Of a stretch of 64,000 bases of DNA, positions 36,564-45,057 are shown one piece after another. Below the pieces are notes generated by a model. That model was not told the DNA's origin. It did no database searches and saw nothing but the letters and a program-made list of their open reading frames with translations. The stretch is from the NCBI GenBank assembly GCA_020250175.1, contig JADCEN010000060.1:1-64000 (forward strand), in the 5' to 3' direction. Source of the stretch: Rhodobacter sp. (lineage in GTDB: Bacteria > Pseudomonadota > Alphaproteobacteria > Rhodobacterales > Rhodobacteraceae). Each line of letters opens with the position of its first letter. The stretch's first letter is position 1. The position numbers and the translations under genes are program-made.

Positions 36564-37935
36564 GGGTCATCACCAGGCCCGGATCAAACAGATAGGGCGC
36601 GATCACGCCGCAGGTATCGGCCAGCGGAAGCAGCGTTTCGGGCACATCAAGCCCGATCACATCGCGCATGAACCGCGCCCGTGCGGCACAGCGGGCGGCC
36701 ACGGCGGGAAAGCGGGCGTCCAGATCGGCACGCAGGGCGGCGTCTGCAATCACATAGCCGTCTTCCATCCGCGTCGATCCGTATATGGGGTGGCCGGGGA
36801 TCACATCGCATTGTATCGCCATGCCGGACCGCAGCGGCAGGTCGGACCCGACATAGACCGGCGAAGAGACCCATTCATCAAGGCCGATCAGATGACCCGG
36901 ATTCAGATCGATCCCGAAGGTTTCGTGTGGCAGGCGCGCCATCACCTGCTGCCATACCGTCCCGCCCGGTACACCGGGCTGCATCAGGCTGAACCAGTGG
37001 GACAGCCCCTTCAGATAGGGGCCGGCAAAGGCATCAAGGTAGTCGCGGGCCATCCCGGGAAGGTCGTCCGGCCCGGTGGCAAGCCATCCGGCCCGGCAGA
37101 TATTCGCGCCCCAGTGACAGATGTTGAAGGAAATCGGACTGCCCCGGCGCAGAACCTGCCCCGTCGGCCCGCTTAATCCCTGCGCGGCCCGCGCACCGGT
37201 GGCAAAAGTGGCATGACAGCCCAGCGGCAACCCGCCCACCGCCGCCGCCTGAAAGGCTGCAAAGTCGGTCATCCCCTCGGCAAAGGCGAAGACCATCCGC
37301 CGCAGGGCCGCTGCGGCCATATGGTTGGCAAATTCCAGACGCGCAATCTCGCCCGCATCCACGGTGCAGCGCAGGCCATGACCGGGGTGCATGAACAGAT
37401 CGGTTGCATTCGCCACCGCCCCCGCACGGGTCCGCAGCGGATCGGCGATGAACGCGGGCAGGTCCAGCGCCGTGGCCGGATCATCCACCTCGTCAGCCCC
37501 GAAGTATTTCCATCCCGCAGCACCCACCCGTGCCCCGGCGGGAACCTCTGCCTTCAGGATATCGGCCAGCCGTGCCGTGCCCCGCGGCTGCGAGATCAGC
37601 GAGAAGGACGCGCAATGCGCCACCCGGATCGCCCCGCGTTCCACCAGTGGCGAAATGCCCGTGTAGGGCAGGCATTCGTTGCCCGCGATCAACAGCGCGT
37701 CGTCGGGCCGCACCACCAGCAGGGCTTCTTCAAAGCGCGGATCGAAGCCCGTCAGCCAATGCAGGTTCGCCGCATGCTCGCGGTCGCCATAGACCGCCAG
37801 CGCGTCCAACCCCCGCAGCGCCATTTCGCGGCGCACCGCCGCCAGCCGTCCGGCCATTTCGCCGGGCGTCGGAGTCTGCGGCACCTCCGGCTGTCCGCAG
37901 TCCGGCCAGTCGATGCGGATCAGTCTGACTGTCAT
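36556..37935 (-). CDS. M24-fold (aminopeptidase P/creatinase-like) protein lacking standard metal ligands
   Basis: The 459-residue protein has the two-domain aminopeptidase-P layout: a creatinase N-domain (RLAAVRREMALRGLDALAVYGDREHAANLHWLTGF, about residues 29-64) and a pita-bread C-domain. Where M24 peptidases have the two aspartates (FDLG...SDLTR), this protein reads SFNICHWGANICRAGW. The expected histidine segment is PGHLIGLDEW, and of the two glutamates only that in RMEDGYVI is obvious. It may be a creatinase-like hydrolase, which does not need metal, or a pseudoenzyme. Confidence 0.78.
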   Translation of the reverse strand: MTVRLIRIDWPDCGQPEVPQTPTPGEMAGRLAAVRREMALRGLDALAVYGDREHAANLHWLTGFDPRFEEALLVVRPDDALLIAGNECLPYTGISPLVERGAIRVAHCASFSLISQPRGTARLADILKAEVPAGARVGAAGWKYFGADEVDDPATALDLPAFIADPLRTRAGAVANATDLFMHPGHGLRCTVDAGEIARLEFANHMAAAALRRMVFAFAEGMTDFAAFQAAAVGGLPLGCHATFATGARAAQGLSGPTGQVLRRGSPISFNICHWGANICRAGWLATGPDDLPGMARDYLDAFAGPYLKGLSHWFSLMQPGVPGGTVWQQVMARLPHETFGIDLNPGHLIGLDEWVSSPVYVGSDLPLRSGMAIQCDVIPGHPIYGSTRMEDGYVIADAALRADLDARFPAVAARCAARARFMRDVIGLDVPETLLPLADTCGVIAPYLFDPGLVMTLR

Positions 37936-37980
37936 GTCCTTGCCCCCCGGTTTGCCCGAATGCTACCCGCCCGGACCGAC

Positions 37981-38009
37981 TTGCGAAAGCCCGGCCTGCG
38001 GCCTATATC
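37981..38009 (+). promoter_or_regulatory. sigma-70 type promoter of the SRP RNA gene
   Basis: TTGCGA (37981-37986) and TATATC (38004-38009) are separated by 17 bases and end about 7 bases before the first base of the SRP RNA stem. Spacing and position fit a strong housekeeping promoter. Confidence 0.65.
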
Positions 38010-38016
38010 TCGGCCC

Positions 38017-38109
38017 GAGAGGTTGGCGCGGGCAGGCGCCTTGCCAACCCGGTCAGGTCCGGAAGGAAGCAGCCGTAACGAGCTCCGCTTGGGTCGTTGT
38101 CAGCCTCTC
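38017..38109 (+). ncRNA. ffs: small bacterial signal recognition particle RNA (4.5S)
   Basis: The domain IV core GGTCAGGTCCGGAAGGAAGC, followed by AGCC, is present at 38051-38074; this is the Ffh-binding loop. The ends pair: GAGAGGTTG (38017-38025) with CAGCCTCTC (38101-38109). The RNA forms the SRP with Ffh and targets nascent membrane proteins to the translocon. The exact ends could extend a few bases. Confidence 0.93.
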
Positions 38110-38225
38110 ACCCAGCCGCCTGCAGGAGGATTGCATGATACCTGTCGCACCCCCACGGGCAGGCGCGGTCTGGTCGCGCGGCGGCCTTTGTTGACCGGTC
38201 ATCGGGCCGCCCCGCCTTTGGCAAG

Positions 38226-38258
38226 CATCTGCGCAGCGCGCAGGGCATTGCGCAGATG
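38226..38258 (+). promoter_or_regulatory. hairpin covering the rsgA start codon
   Basis: CATCTGCGCA (38226-38235) and TGCGCAGATG (38249-38258) are perfect 10-base arms with a 13-base loop. The 3' arm ends in the ATG of rsgA, so folding would hide the start codon. Confidence 0.55.
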
Positions 38259-39257
38259 ACCGCCATCCTTGCAGGGCTTGGCTGGTCCGCCCCGTTCCGG
38301 GATCAGATCACACCGGACGATTCCCTGCTGCGCCCGGCCCGCATCGCGGCGGTGCATCGCGACCGGGTCGATGCGCTGGGCGAAGACGGCCCGCTGTCGC
38401 TGACACTGCCCCCCGGCCTGATGACCGGTGCCGTCGCGGTGGGCGACTGGGTTCTGACCGATGGCACGGTCCTGCACCGCCTGCTGGACCGCAAAAGCCT
38501 GCTGACGCGCCGTGCCGCCGGCAAGGGCGCGAACCGTCAGCTGATTGCCGCCAATCTGGACCGGCTGGCGATCATCACCTCGTGCAATGCCGAATTCAAC
38601 GTGGCGCGGCTGGACCGCTACATTGCGCTGGCCCACGCGGGCGGCATCGCCCCGGCCATCATCCTGACCAGGGCCGACCTGACCGACCCCGCCCCCTATA
38701 TCGCCCATGCCGAACGGGCAGCGCGGGGCGGGCCGGTTCTGGCGCTTGATTCGCGCGATCCCGCAGCGGCAAAGGCGCTGGCACCATGGTGCGGCCCCGG
38801 CCAGACGCTGGGGCTGGTGGGATCATCCGGGGTCGGCAAATCCACGCTGGCAGGCAGCCTGACCGGCATCGAACAAAAAACCGGGCCGATCCGCGCGGCG
38901 GATGCGCGCGGGCGTCACACCACATCGGCGCGCTTCCTGATCCGCACGCTGTTCGGCGGCTGGCTGATCGACACGCCCGGGATGCGCGAGTTGCGCCTTG
39001 CTGAAGCCGCCGCAGGGATTGGCGCAACCTTTGACGATCTTGATGCGCTGGCCCTGACCTGCCGCTTCACGAACTGCGGCCATGACAGCGAACCGGGCTG
39101 CGCCGTTCGCGCCGCCGTCAGCGCCGGAATCGTGGAACCGGACCGGCTGCACCGCTGGCGCAAACTGATCGCGGAAGACCGGCACGAGACCCGCAGCCGC
39201 AGCTTCGGCAAGACGGAAAAGGTCGCCGCACCCCCCGGCAAGGGGCGCAGGCACTGA
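38256..39257 (+). CDS. rsgA: ribosome small subunit-dependent GTPase RsgA
   Basis: A 333-residue ribosome-assembly GTPase with circularly permuted G motifs: TRAD (G4) near residue 139, GSSGVGKST (G1) near 189, DTPGMREL (G3) near 240. An OB fold precedes and a zinc-binding C-terminus (CRFTNCGHDSEPGCAV) follows, as usual for RsgA/YjeQ. It helps mature the 30S subunit. The ATG at 38256 is the first start in the frame; no strong Shine-Dalgarno is seen and the codon sits in a hairpin. Confidence 0.93.
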   Translation: MTAILAGLGWSAPFRDQITPDDSLLRPARIAAVHRDRVDALGEDGPLSLTLPPGLMTGAVAVGDWVLTDGTVLHRLLDRKSLLTRRAAGKGANRQLIAANLDRLAIITSCNAEFNVARLDRYIALAHAGGIAPAIILTRADLTDPAPYIAHAERAARGGPVLALDSRDPAAAKALAPWCGPGQTLGLVGSSGVGKSTLAGSLTGIEQKTGPIRAADARGRHTTSARFLIRTLFGGWLIDTPGMRELRLAEAAAGIGATFDDLDALALTCRFTNCGHDSEPGCAVRAAVSAGIVEPDRLHRWRKLIAEDRHETRSRSFGKTEKVAAPPGKGRRH

Positions 39258-39367
39258 CCGGGGCCGTGCGCCTGTCCGCCGCCAGAAATCATGCCTGGCA
39301 CCCCATGCCGCCGGTTGTCCCCGCGCGCCCCCCCGTCTAGACTGCCCAGACCCCGTCCGAGGCCCGC

Positions 39368-41107
39368 ATGTCCGACACCCCCGCCTATCAGGTTCTTGCC
39401 CGGAAATACCGGCCGCAAACCTTTGCCGACCTGATCGGACAAGAGACGATGGTGCGCACCCTGCGCAATGCGTTTGAGGCGAACCGCATCGCACATGCCT
39501 TCGTGATGACCGGTGTGCGGGGCGTGGGCAAGACCACAACGGCAAGGATCATCGCCAAGGGGCTGAACTGTACCGGCCCCGCCGGGGCTGGCGGCCCCAC
39601 GATCGAGCCTTGCGGCGACTGCGGCCCCTGCCGCGCCATTGCCGAAGGCCGCCATGTGGACGTGCTGGAATATGACGCAGCCTCGAACACCCAGGTCGAC
39701 AAGATGCGCGACATCCTGGCGTCGATCCCGTACCGGCCCACCGAAGCGCGCTACAAGATCATCATCTTTGACGAGGTGCATATGCTATCGACGGGGTCGT
39801 TCAACGCGCTGCTGAAAACGCTGGAAGAACCGCCCGCACATGTCAAGTTCATCTTCGCCACCACCGAGATCCGCAAGGTGCCGGTCACCATCCTGTCCCG
39901 CTGCCAGCGCTATGACCTCCGGCGCATCGAACCCGAGGTGATGATGGCGCATCTGCGCGGCATCCTTGCCGCCGAAGGGGCCGCCTTGGCCGACGACGCC
40001 TTGGCGCTGATCACCCGCGCCGCCGAAGGGTCGGTCCGCGATGCCCTGTCACTGCTGGATCAGGCGATTGCCCATGGGGCCGGCGAAACGACGGCGGATC
40101 AGGTGCGCGCCATGCTGGGCCTTGCCGACAGGGGCCGGGTGCTGGACCTGTTCGATCTGGTGATGCGGGGCGATGCCGCCGGGGCGCTTGCAGAACTCTC
40201 GTCGCAATATGCCGACGGGGCAGACCCGATGGCGGTGCTGCGCGATCTGGCGGAAATCACCCATTGGATCAGCGTGGTCAAGATCACGCCGGATGCGGCG
40301 GACGACCCGACCACCCCGCCAGATGAGCGCAAGCGCGGGCAGGATATGGCACAGCGCCTGCCGATGCGCGCGCTCAGCCGGATGTGGCAGATGCTGCTCA
40401 AGGCGCTGGACGAGGTGGCCCTGGCCCCCAATGCCATGATGGCCGCCGAAATGGCGATCATCCGGCTTACGCATGTGGCCGACCTGCCCGACCCGGAAAC
40501 GCTGATCCGCCGCCTGCAATCCCGGCCGCCGCCGGCCGCCGTCGCCGACCCGCCCACCCGGCACGCGCCACCGACCGGGCCGCGCATGGCGGGTGCCCCG
40601 CAGGTCAGCAGTCACGGCCCGGTTTCGCCGCAGGGGGCGGCCACCGCCGCGGCGCTGGCACCGGATGCCGTGGCCCGGCTGATCACCTTTGATCAGGTCG
40701 TGGCGCTGATCGGCGAAAAGCGCGACATGAAGCTGCTGGTCGAGGTGGAGAACAGCCTGCGTCTTGTCCATTACGCCCCCGGTCGCATCGAATTCCAGCC
40801 AACCGGGGATGCCGCGCCCGACCTTGCCGCGCGGCTGTCCCAGCGCCTGCAAGGCTGGACAGGCATGCGCTGGGGGGTGTCAGTCACAGGGTTTGGCGGG
40901 GCCGCGACCATCGCCGAAACGCGCGACAGGGACCGGCGCGAGGCCGAGGCCGACGTGGCCCGCCTGCCCCTGGTTCAGGCCGTTCTGGCGGCTTTCCCCG
41001 GCGCGAAAATCGCCGGGATCCGCAGCCAGTCCTCTCTGGTTGCCACGGCAGCCGCCGAGGCACTGCCCGAGGTCGAGGATGAATGGGACCCGTTCGAAGA
41101 CAACTGA
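39368..41107 (+). CDS. dnaX: DNA polymerase III subunits gamma and tau
   Basis: The 579-residue clamp-loader subunit has an AAA+ domain (about residues 8-230): YRPQTFADLIGQETMVRTL, Walker A GVRGVGKTTTAR, zinc-binding CGDCGPCRAI, Walker B IIFDEVHML and the SRC arginine-finger motif LSRCQRYDLRR. A proline/alanine-rich linker leads to the tau C-terminal domain that contacts the polymerase. First gene of dnaX-ybaB-recR. Confidence 0.96.
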   Translation: MSDTPAYQVLARKYRPQTFADLIGQETMVRTLRNAFEANRIAHAFVMTGVRGVGKTTTARIIAKGLNCTGPAGAGGPTIEPCGDCGPCRAIAEGRHVDVLEYDAASNTQVDKMRDILASIPYRPTEARYKIIIFDEVHMLSTGSFNALLKTLEEPPAHVKFIFATTEIRKVPVTILSRCQRYDLRRIEPEVMMAHLRGILAAEGAALADDALALITRAAEGSVRDALSLLDQAIAHGAGETTADQVRAMLGLADRGRVLDLFDLVMRGDAAGALAELSSQYADGADPMAVLRDLAEITHWISVVKITPDAADDPTTPPDERKRGQDMAQRLPMRALSRMWQMLLKALDEVALAPNAMMAAEMAIIRLTHVADLPDPETLIRRLQSRPPPAAVADPPTRHAPPTGPRMAGAPQVSSHGPVSPQGAATAAALAPDAVARLITFDQVVALIGEKRDMKLLVEVENSLRLVHYAPGRIEFQPTGDAAPDLAARLSQRLQGWTGMRWGVSVTGFGGAATIAETRDRDRREAEADVARLPLVQAVLAAFPGAKIAGIRSQSSLVATAAAEALPEVEDEWDPFEDN

Positions 41108-41119
41108 AAGGATGACAGG

Positions 41120-41464
41120 ATGCTGAAAGGTTTGGGCGGTCTTGGCGACATGGCCGGCATGATGAAGAAGGCCCAGGAAATGCAGGTCAGGCTGGCCCAG
41201 CTGCAGGAAGAGCTGGCCAACCGCACGGTCACGGGCGAATCCGGGGCCGGTCTGGTGCGGGCCACGGCAACAGCCAAGGGCGAGCTGACCGGACTGACGA
41301 TCGATCCGTCGATCTTTGTGCCGTCAGAGAAAGAGATTGCCGAAGACCTGATCCTTGCCGCCATCAAGGATGCCCAGGCCCGGGCCGCACAGATGACGGC
41401 CGATGAAATGGCCCGGCTGACCGAAAGCTTCGGCATTCCCCCCGGCATGAAACTGCCCTTCTGA
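41120..41464 (+). CDS. YbaB/EbfC-family nucleoid-associated protein
   Basis: The 114-residue protein starts [22 protein letters not shown] and has the two-helix plus beta-sheet YbaB pattern, with [21 protein letters not shown] in the middle. YbaB dimers bind DNA without strict sequence preference. It sits between dnaX (12 bases away) and recR (2 bases away), the usual conserved order. Confidence 0.95.
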   Translation: MLKGLGGLGDMAGMMKKAQEMQVRLAQLQEELANRTVTGESGAGLVRATATAKGELTGLTIDPSIFVPSEKEIAEDLILAAIKDAQARAAQMTADEMARLTESFGIPPGMKLPF

Positions 41465-41466
41465 CC

Positions 41467-42066
41467 GTGACCGATGCCCCGCGCGAGATCGAACGCCTGA
41501 TTGACCTGATGGCACGCCTGCCGGGCCTTGGCCCGCGCTCGGCCCGCCGGGCGGTGCTGCACCTGCTGCGCAAGCGCGAGGCGGCGATGGCCCCGCTGGC
41601 CCAGGCGCTGGCGCAGGTGGTGCTCATGGCACGCAATTGCAGCCTGTGCGGCAATATCGGCACCGTGGACCCTTGCGAGATCTGCCGCGATCCGCGCCGC
41701 GCCACCGCAGAGCTTTGCGTCGTGGAAACGGTATCGGACCTGTGGGCGATGGAACGGGGCAGGGCCTTCAAGGGCCGCTACCACGTTCTGGGCGGGACGC
41801 TTTCGGCGCTGGATTCCATCGGGCCGGACGAGCTGCGCATTCCCGCGCTGGTGGCGCGGGTGGGCGACGGGCAGATTTCCGAGGTGATCCTGGCGCTGAA
41901 CGCCACGGTCGAAGGGGCCACGACCGGCCATTACATCGCTGATGCCCTGGCGCACAGCGGCGTTTCCGTGACAACCCTAGCCCAGGGCGTACCGATTGGC
42001 GGCGAGCTGGACTATCTGGACGATGGCACCATCGGTGCCGCGCTGCGCGCCCGCAAGAGGTTCTAG
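41467..42066 (+). CDS. recR: recombination protein RecR
   Basis: A 199-residue DNA-repair protein acting with RecO and RecF to load RecA. An N-terminal helix-hairpin-helix ([18 protein letters not shown], about residues 18-35) is followed by a four-cysteine zinc finger ([18 protein letters not shown]) and a Toprim domain. The start is GTG at 41467, 2 bases after the ybaB stop. Length is normal. Confidence 0.96.
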   Translation: MTDAPREIERLIDLMARLPGLGPRSARRAVLHLLRKREAAMAPLAQALAQVVLMARNCSLCGNIGTVDPCEICRDPRRATAELCVVETVSDLWAMERGRAFKGRYHVLGGTLSALDSIGPDELRIPALVARVGDGQISEVILALNATVEGATTGHYIADALAHSGVSVTTLAQGVPIGGELDYLDDGTIGAALRARKRF

Positions 42067-42150
42067 CAGGGTGGAAAAAAAAGTGCCGGCCGCAGGCGCT
42101 GCCAGACCGAAAAGCAGGAAACTCTTCCGCCTGCGCGCGCCTCACGCATC

Positions 42151-42178
42151 CTGGCAGGGGCCATCGCCCCTGCCACAG
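42151..42178 (+). repeat. intergenic stem-loop repeat, type 1, copy 1
   Basis: This 28-base block is identical to 62672-62699. It contains the perfect hairpin GGCAGGGGC-CATC-GCCCCTGCC. A shorter imperfect relative, GGCAGGGGCGATGGCCCC, is at about 44797-44815. Confidence 0.75.
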
Positions 42179-42274
42179 TGCCGCGCTGATCCCGGGCCAG
42201 CCTTGGGCCTAAAGCCCCCGGCGGGCGCTCACCATCCTTTGTGCGGGCAGCACGGGTCCTGGTGGCAGCGTCGC

Positions 42275-42315
42275 GCGCGGGCGGGGGAAACGCGCTGCGT
42301 TTCGGGGTCCCGCCC
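42275..42315 (+). repeat. intergenic stem-loop repeat, type 2, copy 1
   Basis: The core GGGCGGGGGAAACGCG and then CTGCGTTTC, ending in CCCGCCC, folds into a stem with arms GGGCGGG/CCCGCCC and inner AAACGC/GCGTTT. Two further copies are at 62591-62632 and 62839-62881, with small changes in the loop. Confidence 0.75.
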
Positions 42316-42459
42316 AAAGGGCCAATCCCTTTCCCCGGATCGGAAAGCTTTTCCCGGCAGGCAGGCAGCCGGACTGCTTTTTCAGCACCTTCCCAAGGGC
42401 AATCAGCGACGCATGTCATCGGGCAGCGTGCCACCAGGTGACGCAGTCATGGCTGCGGA

Positions 42460-43209
42460 TCAGTGCTTGTCGTCTTCCACTTGATCCTCGTCGTCATCCC
42501 CTTGGGGCAGATTGAAGAAGCTTTCGGCATCGCTGAAATCCGCCGGGCGATCTTCCGGCTCGGCCGCGAAGGCATCCAGACCCGCCATGCCGGACGGCAT
42601 TTTCGGCGTGGGTGCCATGCCAAGCGACTGCTCGGTTGACACCAGCTTGCGCCGTTCATCATCATTCATCACCGCGCCTTCGGCGGCTTTCTTCTTCACA
42701 GCCTGCTGGACGGCGGCGTCAAGCTCGGTCTGGCGGCACAGGCCCAGCGCCACCGGATCAACCGGGGTGATGCTGGAGATGTTCCAGTGCGTACGATCAC
42801 GGATCGACTGGATGGTGGGCTTTGTCGTACCCACCAGCTTGCCGATCTGACCGTCGCTGAGTTCCGGGTGAAACCTTACCAGCCAAAGGATCGCCGCCGG
42901 GCGGTCCTGCCGCTTGGACAGCGGGGTGTAGCGCGGTCCGCGCCGCTTTTCTTCGCCCACCGCAGCGGCGTTGAACTTCAGCCGCAGACGGTACAGCGGG
43001 TCTTTCTGGCCCCTCTCGATCTCGATCGGGTCCAGCTGGTTGTTGGCGACGGGATCAAAGCCCTTCACCCCCGCGGCAACATCGCCATCGGCGATGCCCT
43101 GCACCTCCAGCTCGTGCATGCCGCAGAATTCGGCAACCTGCCGGAAGGTCAGGGTCGTATTGTCCACCAGCCAGACGGCAGTTGCCTTGGCCATGAGCGG
43201 CTTGTTCAT
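42460..43209 (-). CDS. trcR: cell-cycle transcriptional regulator TrcR (DUF1013)
   Basis: The product, 249 residues, matches the alphaproteobacterial DUF1013/TrcR family from its opening (MAKATAVWLVDNTTLTFRQVAEFCGMHELEVQGIADGDVA, starting a few residues in) through GPRYTPLSKRQDRPAAILWLVRFHPELSDGQI, a helix-turn-helix-like region. The C-terminus is acidic (DDDEDQVEDDKH). The ATG at 43209 follows AAGGAGTG; this is preferred over the GTG three codons upstream. Known members associate with RNA polymerase; function here is by homology. Confidence 0.9.
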   Translation of the reverse strand: MNKPLMAKATAVWLVDNTTLTFRQVAEFCGMHELEVQGIADGDVAAGVKGFDPVANNQLDPIEIERGQKDPLYRLRLKFNAAAVGEEKRRGPRYTPLSKRQDRPAAILWLVRFHPELSDGQIGKLVGTTKPTIQSIRDRTHWNISSITPVDPVALGLCRQTELDAAVQQAVKKKAAEGAVMNDDERRKLVSTEQSLGMAPTPKMPSGMAGLDAFAAEPEDRPADFSDAESFFNLPQGDDDEDQVEDDKH

Positions 43210-43331
43210 CGGGAACACTCCTTTACAAATCTCTCCCGTGCCGGGAAAACGGCTGCGACCTTGGTCGCGTCTTCTCGTTTTCGGGAAGTTGCCCGTGATA
43301 TAGTCGCGTTGGCCCCGGGAGAAAAGCGAAA

Positions 43332-43964
43332 ATGAAGGCGCTGTTGCTGTTGCTGCTGGCCCTGACGCATCCGGCCCATGCGGAAGGCGACCCGGCAGGC
43401 GATTTCGACTATTACGTCGTGGCCCTCAGCTGGTCGCCCACCTGGTGCGCCCTGACGGGCGATGCCCGCAGGCATGACCAGTGCGATGCCCGGCACGCCC
43501 ATGGATTCATTCTGCACGGATTGTGGCCGCAATACGAGACCGGCTATCCCAGCGCCTGCCGCAGCCCGCAGCGCGACCCGTCGCGCGCCGAGACGGCGGC
43601 AATGGCCGACATCATGGGATCTGGCGGGCTTGCCTGGCATCAGTGGAAGAAGCACGGGCGCTGCACCGGCCTGACCGCCAATGACTATTTCGCCACCGCC
43701 CGGCGCGCCTATGGCGCGATCCGCCTGCCTGAGGTTCTGCAGTCCCTGAACCGCACGATCACCCTGCCCGCCCGCGTGGTGGAAGACGCCTTCGTGGCAG
43801 CCAACCCGGCCCTGCCGCGTGATGCGGTCACTGTCACCTGCAAAACAGGCATGATCCAGGAGGTGCGTGTCTGCCTGACCAAGAACCTGTCACCGCGCCG
43901 CTGCGGCGATGACGTGATCCGCGACTGCCGGTTGACCGACGCGGTGATGGAGCCGGTGCGGTAG
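43332..43964 (+). CDS. ribonuclease T2 family protein, exported
   Basis: A 210-residue secreted RNase. Residues 1-17 form a signal peptide (MKALLLLLLALTHPAHA). The two catalytic motifs are intact: CAS-1 HGFILHGLWPQ (about 55-65) and CAS-2 WHQWKKHGRC (about 100-109). Cysteines typical of the fold are present. It probably scavenges RNA in the periplasm or outside the cell. Confidence 0.93.
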   Translation: MKALLLLLLALTHPAHAEGDPAGDFDYYVVALSWSPTWCALTGDARRHDQCDARHAHGFILHGLWPQYETGYPSACRSPQRDPSRAETAAMADIMGSGGLAWHQWKKHGRCTGLTANDYFATARRAYGAIRLPEVLQSLNRTITLPARVVEDAFVAANPALPRDAVTVTCKTGMIQEVRVCLTKNLSPRRCGDDVIRDCRLTDAVMEPVR

Positions 43965-44019
43965 GCTTTGATGTCCGGGTGACGCGTGTTCAGAACATGC
44001 TCCACAAGGGGCTGCCACA

Positions 44020-44316
44020 TTTGCCACAGACGGACGCGTTGTCAGCCTGCCAGCCGGACATGCCGCCTGCACCAACTCCCCTGGTGCGGTTGGCACCTGT
44101 GTCCTGGCAAGCGAAGTCCGGCGCGGGGGGCGGGCGCTTCAGGAACGCGGTGCAGCCATGGAGCGGTGGCTTCGTGAAGAGCTTGCCGGAACCTGTGATG
44201 CGGCACTGGCACAGCCGGACCCTCTTGGGCCGCCGGATGATGTGATGGACCGCTGTCGCGCGCGGCATACCCGGAAGATCGGGGATGTTTGCTGCAGGAA
44301 TGGACGGCCATTCTGA
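44020..44316 (+). pseudogene. ParD-like ribbon-helix-helix antitoxin relic
   Basis: One frame reads ...RVVSLPAGHAACTNSPGAVGTCVLASEVRRGGRALQERGA... (in pieces), then MERWLREELAGTCDAALAQ and ...DVMDRCRARHTRK, to TGA 44316. This follows the layout of ParD antitoxins (VSLTDHHAAFI, then YASASEVVRAGLRLL, then ERWLREEV and ARLRARH), with many conserved positions changed. No good start codon lies upstream in frame; the ATG at 44158 would give only the C-terminal half. A decayed toxin follows. Confidence 0.55.
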
Positions 44317-44359
44317 CCGCTAAGGCGCAAACTGACCTGCTGCTGTACGGGTGGAGTGT

Positions 44360-44588
44360 CGGTCAAGCTTCGCCGCTTGTCTGACCGAGCGATGTCGGGC
44401 GGCTGAAATCGGTCCCCGACCATCCCGGTGCCGCATCGGACCCTGGCCGCCAACGCACCAAGGTCAGGCCCGGATTGCGGATCATCGGGTTCGGACGGCG
44501 CGTCACCATCGCATGCACCGTTGAACCGGGCCAGGCAGGTGTCCTGCGGCTTTCCTGCGCGGGCCGGAACCGGACCGGGCCGGTCTGA
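44360..44588 (+). pseudogene. ParE-like toxin C-terminal relic
   Basis: Downstream of the antitoxin relic, in another frame, RPGLRIIGFGRRVTIACTV, then EPGQAGVLRLSCAGRN, ends at TGA 44588. This matches the C-terminal third of RelE/ParE toxins (RVIGFERRVTIAF, then VVILRVLYAGR). The N-terminal part is interrupted by a stop near 44380 and only weakly recognisable (SDVGRLKSVPDHPG). The pair is most likely a dead toxin-antitoxin module. Confidence 0.55.
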
Positions 44589-45057
44589 CCTGACAGGCTG
44601 CTGAAAAAGCATGTCCCTTGCCTGACGGGCGAGAAATCTTCCTGATCCGCCGGAAAGGCGGCTTCCATTCCGGGCGGACAAGCAAACACATCGCGGCTCC
44701 CCGCCCGGTCCGGGACCACCGCCGCATCAGGACCCGTCGTGCAAGCGCAACGCAGGCCAGCGCCCGCCGGGGCTGGCCTTGGTTCAGCGGGGCGATATGG
44801 CAGGGGCGATGGCCCCGGACAGTGGCGCGGCGGAAGGTCATTCGCCGGTTCCGCCCCGTGACCTGTGCCGCGTTATACCCTTCTGCACCAAAGAAGCGCC
44901 CGACGCGTCCCGCGTACTGGCGGGGCTGTTCCCGGACGCAAGGGATGCCCAGGGCGGGGGTGCATCATGGCCGTTTTGTCGGGTTTCCTGCAAAGAGCCC
45001 GCGCGACTATCCTGCACCTTCCCACCCGCGTGGGCTGATGATCCTGGAGCTTCCCCG
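44589..45057. other. gap with repeat fragments and a possible IS end, no gene
   Basis: This sequence lies between the toxin relic and the next membrane-protein gene. CAGGCTGCTGAAAAAGC near 44596-44612 resembles the terminus of IS5/IS1182-type elements, an inference only. A degenerate type-1 repeat occurs at about 44797-44815. A plus-strand open frame continues upstream of 45058 but shows no protein-like conservation, so I leave it out. Confidence 0.4.

Larger units (their letters stand above)
42067..42459. other. intergenic gap holding two dispersed stem-loop repeats
   Basis: No gene is seen between recR and the end of trcR. The gap contains two elements also found near 62591-62881. The first is a hairpin with arms GGCAGGGGC/GCCCCTGCC at 42153-42174, inside a 28-base block (42151-42178) repeated exactly at 62672-62699. 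The second is the GGGCGGGGGAAACGCG element at 42275-42315. Confidence 0.6.

Noticed and set aside
38135-38194. 19-codon frame with strong GGAGGA between ffs and rsgA
   Set aside because: Too short to call a gene; could be chance in the spacer. It is mentioned under the rsgA hairpin finding.
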